Under the pieces are notes generated by a model, which worked only from the letters and a program-made list of their open reading frames with translations, ran no database searches and was not told the origin of the DNA. Of a stretch of DNA of 64,000 nt, positions 59,332 through 64,000 are shown piece after piece. Both the position numbers and the translations under genes were made by a program. This DNA is from Acephala macrosclerotiorum (taxonomy: Eukaryota; Ascomycota; Leotiomycetes; Helotiales; Mollisiaceae): positions 372,001-436,000 of the forward strand of contig MU119203.1 of NCBI GenBank assembly GCA_014904845.1. Direction: 5' to 3'. Within the stretch, counting starts at the first letter, position 1, and every line of letters begins with the position of its first letter.

Positions 59332-61680
59332 TTAGTTAGCACGGATAACAAGCTTCGACAAGAACTTGTTTGACAAGGAGTCGAAGTCTCTTCGGTCGAA
59401 CTTGGCATCAGGACGTGTCTTCAGGTAGGATTCTGATAAAGGATCAGTACATTGTAATCAGGTCAGAATGAAAGGAAACTTACCATGCTTGGTGACATGC
59501 TCCTTCATTTCAGTCATTGCTTCGCATACAGCGACATTGTTGTTGAGGAGTTGACCATGTCTTCGGGTGTCCCACTCAGTGAAGGAAGGAAGCTTCTGGG
59601 AGATGGCGTGGAAGAGACCGACAATGACACCAACTGGGGTAGTCTCCATATCAGAGCAGAACTTGTTGACAGCAGCTGCATCAGGAACACGGTAATGGCA
59701 ATCGAATTGCATCTCTTCCCAGACAGCCAGGAGGATGGAGGCAAGCATGAAGATGGTGGGCCAGTTCTTGAGTCTGTCACCACTGTAAACGCTTGAGTAG
59801 AGAGAAGACAACTCCTCGAGGATCTCCTTTTGCAGTTCGCGCCACATGTCGGCCAAAGCACACTTAATTTGGAAGTTGATCATGACGGGTGCGATGATCT
59901 TGCCGTTGTATTTCGATTCCTCGTCATCGATATAGCCTTCCATTGGGTGCTCGTCACCACGTTGCTCAACCATGGTAACGTGAAGAGTGAGGTTGTAAGC
60001 GAGGACGAGCTTCAGTGCCTTACGGATGACAGGTACCTTCTCCTTGACATAGTAGCGGTGGGCGGTCTTCAAGATCTCGGTGATGAAAGGAGTTCCCTCA
60101 AAGTAGTCATCAATAAATTCCTCGAAAGGACCATCAAGATGCTTGTCGAGGTACTCGGACAATGCTTCCGTTGAGATACCCTCTGCTCCAGCTGACATCC
60201 GTTCCGTGCGAGTATCAAACTCGAGAGGTTCCTCGTGCTCGGCCTCCACCCAGTCGACAGTGAAGCAACTGTCGTCGCTAACGTATACCTCGCGGGCCAT
60301 GATGGGGATGGCGAATCCGTACCCGTGAGTGATCCAGAGAAGTTCTTCCTTCTGAGCGAAGCCCTTGATGTTGTACACAGAAACTCCACGGCCAACATGA
60401 CGCTCGTAATCTGCTCTCCAGTCCTTCATGAAATAGCCAATGTCCTTGATGTCGATGCGAGTACATGGCACCTGCCAGAGCCTGGCATGTGAAGGTTGGC
60501 AGCCGGCACATGGCTCTCCCTTGTCACAAGTCTTCTTTAAGAACTTGCATCGTAAGCATGCTCTCAACTTTCTGATTTCGCTCGCCTGTTTTCGCTGCTC
60601 TGGCAACAACGGTCCACGTCTTCTCCCAACCCGCTTCTCGGTATCCTTCTTTCCATTCGATGCTGTCCGACGGATGACGGCCTTAGTCGCCTTCGCTGTT
60701 GGGCTTTTCCTCGGAGCGGAGTTCCTTCGAGCTGGCGGTGACGAGGTCGATGATGGAGTGGTGCGGCTTGATGGCGACATCTTGATAGGAACAGGTGCGA
60801 CAGCTGCAGCAGGACTAACTGTCTCATGGGCGTGGTGATGTGACTCACCGTGGAAGCAGTTTCGGTGCCCTGATACATCGAGGTAGTTGTCGGAGTCTGG
60901 TGAGTATGGGGAGTATGGATACGAGATGTCTTCAAAGCTGCCGACAAATGATTCGATGGTGTGGCCCGTGCCGTCCGATTGCGAGGAGTCCGAATGAGTT
61001 CGGAGGTGAAGAGTCTGGCCAGGATTGAAAATAGCTGCGTTCTGGGCCTGTTGGTATGCCTCGTAGTTGGGAAAGTGATCAACCGTGGCCCATCCATTAT
61101 CACTGCTCGAGCTAGGAAGCGAGAGAACCTCCAAATACGTTCCGGTCGGAGAGTTGCTTCCAAGGCTTTGTCGGCCAATGCTAGGCAAGCCATCGTTGGC
61201 CCCGGTGAAGCTCATCGCGTTCTCAATCTCATGCCAGTTCGCCCACATCGCTGCTTGAGCTTCAATCGACTGTGCCAACCCATTGTTGAAAGGAGTCTCC
61301 ATCTGGATTCCGGCTTCAAATGCTGCTTGGCTTGTAGGGATGTGATAGTCGAGAGGAGATGTCTGGAAAGGGGCCCCAAAAGCATTGAATTGCGCCCCCA
61401 TCAACGAATTGTCTTGTATATATTGAGAGAGTTGCTGAGGTTGTTGTTGCATCGGGGGCCAGTCTGTTATGAGTGTCGGGGAGTTATTGTGAGCAGCCTG
61501 CTGAGGGTATTGCTGATGTGTGTGCTGAGGTGAGGTTTCGCGCTCGCCTGAGGACATATCGAGAGGCATAGGCCACGTACGAGCCGCCATGCTGGTCGTG
61601 AATGGATATCGCGGATCTCGATTGTCGAAATTCAGGTCCAAGAGACCGTCTTCTGAGGAGAAAAGATTATTCGAAGTCAT
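59332..61680 (-). CDS. Zn2Cys6 transcription factor
   Basis: Two exons (61680-59484, 59432-59332) join in phase over a 51-nt GTAAGT...ATCAG intron to 765 residues. The ATG at 61680 is the first of the frame. The N-terminal 370 residues are Gln/Ser/Pro-rich, a typical activation region. The zinc cluster sits near residue 375, unusually central: CLRCKFLKKTCDKGEPCAGC, with the sixth cysteine in WQVPCTR. A basic stretch (EKRVGRRRGPLLPEQRKQ) precedes it. The C-terminal half is helical and lacks the classic fungal-TF middle homology domain as far as I can see. This layout is found in fungal regulators of unassigned pathways, so no target is proposed. The 2-kb gene-free upstream region may hold its control elements. 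Confidence 0.88.
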
Positions 61681-63753
61681 TGTCGGATATTTTGCGACAG
61701 CAGTCGTCAATACAGTACTATTGTAATGAGAAAAGGTTCGTGACCGCCCTTTGAGGAACAGGATGAAGGTCGGTGAGAGGAGGATTGATGCTTCGTTACG
61801 AAGTTGAATAGTGCGCTCGAGAGACGTGGGGCGTTGAAAGAGCGGTCAGAAAGGACCTCAGTCCATTACGCTCCCGCAAGTGTAGCCAATCAACCAGATG
61901 CTCACTGCAGCGAGACAGATGTCAGCTGGCCAATTAGTGATACGAAGCGTGCCGGGGATTGACAGCTGGCCATACTGATTTGGGTCGAGTGGACGCGCCA
62001 GCACCAGTCGAGCTTAGCGAACGGCCAACTTAGCGACCGAAGTGAGTGGCGGAGCGCTGCTGTCCACTGAAAACCCTGAAGACCTTGTCGCTCAGCGCGG
62101 AGCTTTTGCTGATTGTTGAAATCGACGAGCATCACACCCGCCTCCTCAAAAGGCTCAAAGTGGGAGACAAGTCTGGAGCGCATCTGCCGACCAGCCACGC
62201 TACTTATGGTCTCTGAAAGTGTTACTTAAAGGCTGGGCCTATATCGCCGACTTCTGCAGCTGTTGCTTCATGGTCCATCCCAGCCAGTGTTATACTGGAG
62301 TAATATCTACCCTTACCATCTTCCATTTGCTGTGCACGTTGCCCCCTCTGGCTTTCGCAATCCCAGATCGACGCCGGGGAGGTATCAATCGATATCAATG
62401 GGGCACATAATGTCTAGGTTTGGCGAAGTATATGGCAAGGACGAGCTACGGTATTCGCTGGAGAGAAAGAGAGATGCTGGCTGTACTGGAGAGCTCGTCT
62501 CCTCGTGCAATGGCTGCCGTGGAGAAGCTTTGGTCCCCGCCTCCTCTCAGCTTTTCCCCTCGCAGCACGCCATCATCGCCAAAAGCGCCCAATCGAACGA
62601 TTGTTGAGGAAAAGAAGCATTGAGGAAATTCGACGATCTAAGACCGGAATATCTCACGTAGTCAGGGACAATACGTGTATCATGATTCAAAGAGAAGCAC
62701 GAGTGCGAGTCAGTGTACTCATCATCCCGACTCCTTCGTTTCAAACTCGAGGATGATGAAAATGGATACGGGAATCGTCGGCAGCGACCTCTCGTTAAGT
62801 TTCGCGCTCACTTCCCACTTTAGATCATCTGAATCTAACGACATGCTGCATGCCGACATTCATGCGATCCTCATGTAAATGGCCGCCCGCAGATGCGGAT
62901 AAGCATACGATTGGCCTAGTTCGAGAAACGGGTCTTGTGAGATGCACGAAATATGCCCTTATGCGCCGATTTGCATGTTGGCCGGCTGAGCTTGCAGTCC
63001 ACGCTGTTGACAGTATCTTCAGGTGAGATCTGTGCGACGTTCATATCGTTCATGCTGAGTGCCAGACTCTATCGGCTGATGCTTTGAACACAGAGTGTCC
63101 CCGTCGACCTCCCCCTGGCCCTTATCAGCCACAGATAAAACACCCGAGGAACGACGCGGGGGAGTGAGGGGTCATTTTGAGGGGCGTTGTTCGCGGCAAA
63201 CCAAATCAGGTAATCCTTGGTCCCTCCAATAATAGACGCACGTGAGTTGCACGTGAGATTGATTAAAACAACACTCAAACCCATTTTATCTTGCTATCAA
63301 ACCTTCTAGACTTTCTGAGGACTTGTAAACGATCTGAATGGTCTTCTGGGTACGACTTGGCTTGGTTTGAAAGACTTTCGCCACTTGGCAGGCTTAGAAA
63401 CAGTCCCGGTAATGCCGCTCTTAAGCGTCTGTTCATGAGTTGGGATTGGCTCTCAGGTCAGATGGACATGGTCGTTATTCGAGCGCAAGCGGGTTTTTTC
63501 TTGAGAATTGTCTTTTTGACTGAGAGAAGAAATTGTATTGTCGATATGAAATGATTTGACTGAGAGTCGGTCTGAATTTTTAAGATCCCTGAAAAATTCA
63601 AGTTCGAATAAAGTTCTCGCTTACTGTAGCTAGCTTTTCTGCCTTTCCTCTTTTGGATCCTTCACCGACTTCGAAAGGAACGTACGAACCAGCAACGGCT
63701 AACAAGAAAGAAGCAACCAGCGAATCAATGCATACCTACCACAAAGAACTCAT
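61681..63753. other. 2-kb intergenic region
   Basis: No supported gene, repeat or RNA. Short frames at 62219-62756 overlap in three frames and show no motif. The final part should be the promoter and 5' leader of the gene cut by the right edge. Confidence 0.45.
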
Positions 63754-64000
63754 ATGACATTCCTCATCAAAGGGAGGAAGCATCAGCAGCGAGTGCGCTT
63801 CGTGAAACGAGCGATAGCTGGTCAAGAATCTCACCATCCATCATCTGCCTCAAAATCTCTGCACTATGATCAACAACAGACTCAGCGGCTTGACTTTATC
63901 ATAGACGAGCCACAAATTAGACGCAATACTGTTGGTGGCGAGTTTGAAGCCTCAGATCGCTCTGTCATGTCAGCCAAGACAGCAAGCATGATTCCCGATC
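63754..64000 (+). CDS. Partial gene running off the right edge
   Basis: From the ATG at 63754 the frame is open for all 82 codons to the window end. It begins MTFLIKGRKHQQRVRFVKRA and continues Gln/His/Ser-rich, then IIDEPQIRRN and SDRSVMSAKTASMIPD. Codon use looks coding and no alternative frame is open throughout. The basic start followed by polar residues suggests a cytosolic or nuclear protein. No family can be assigned from this fragment, and an intron could lie inside it. Confidence 0.4.
   Translation, partial: MTFLIKGRKHQQRVRFVKRAIAGQESHHPSSASKSLHYDQQQTQRLDFIIDEPQIRRNTVGGEFEASDRSVMSAKTASMIPD

Overview
This window is nuclear DNA of a filamentous ascomycete (Pezizomycotina). A leotiomycete such as a helotialean plant-associated fungus is my best guess, but the sequence does not settle the class. 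The reasons are short spliceosomal introns (mostly 42-106 nt, GT-AG, with RCTRAY-like branch sites) and fungus-specific genes: a velvet regulator, an Egh16/Gas-type secreted protein, a Zn2Cys6 factor and a CYP-type P450. Gene models were joined by hand, requiring the reading phase to be kept across every junction.

Left part (1-12 kb). Three paralogous genes of an unrecognised small-domain family lie close together. Two look intact and one looks broken. They are followed by an unrecognised acidic protein, the tRNA 2-thiolation enzyme Ncs6/Ctu1, ribosomal protein eL8 (divergent from Ncs6), a beta-carbonic anhydrase and an ornithine-cyclodeaminase/mu-crystallin-like gene.

Middle left (12-31 kb). 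A cytochrome P450, a frameshifted aldo/keto reductase, an unrecognised zinc-finger-like protein, an Egh16/Gas secreted protein, a MYST acetyltransferase with a PHD finger (Sas3-type), and a frameshifted arylamine N-acetyltransferase.

Middle (31-48 kb). A VosA-like velvet regulator is followed by about 12 kb without any gene I can support. This stretch contains a 266-bp MITE with TA target duplications. It ends at a BTB/POZ gene broken by a frameshift and a stop.

Right part (48-64 kb). An Est1-type protein with a zinc-finger-like N-terminus and a membrane C-terminus is divergent from a small membrane protein gene. Then come a BRAP2/Etp1 RING-ZnF-UBP protein, a four-unit polyubiquitin gene, a Zn2Cys6 transcription factor, and a reading frame running off the right edge.

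Housekeeping genes are intact, while several accessory genes carry small lesions. That suggests gene decay, although assembly indels cannot be excluded. The most novel items are the three-member paralogous family at 0.2-3.4 kb and the Est1-like/membrane-protein divergent pair at 48.6-53.2 kb.
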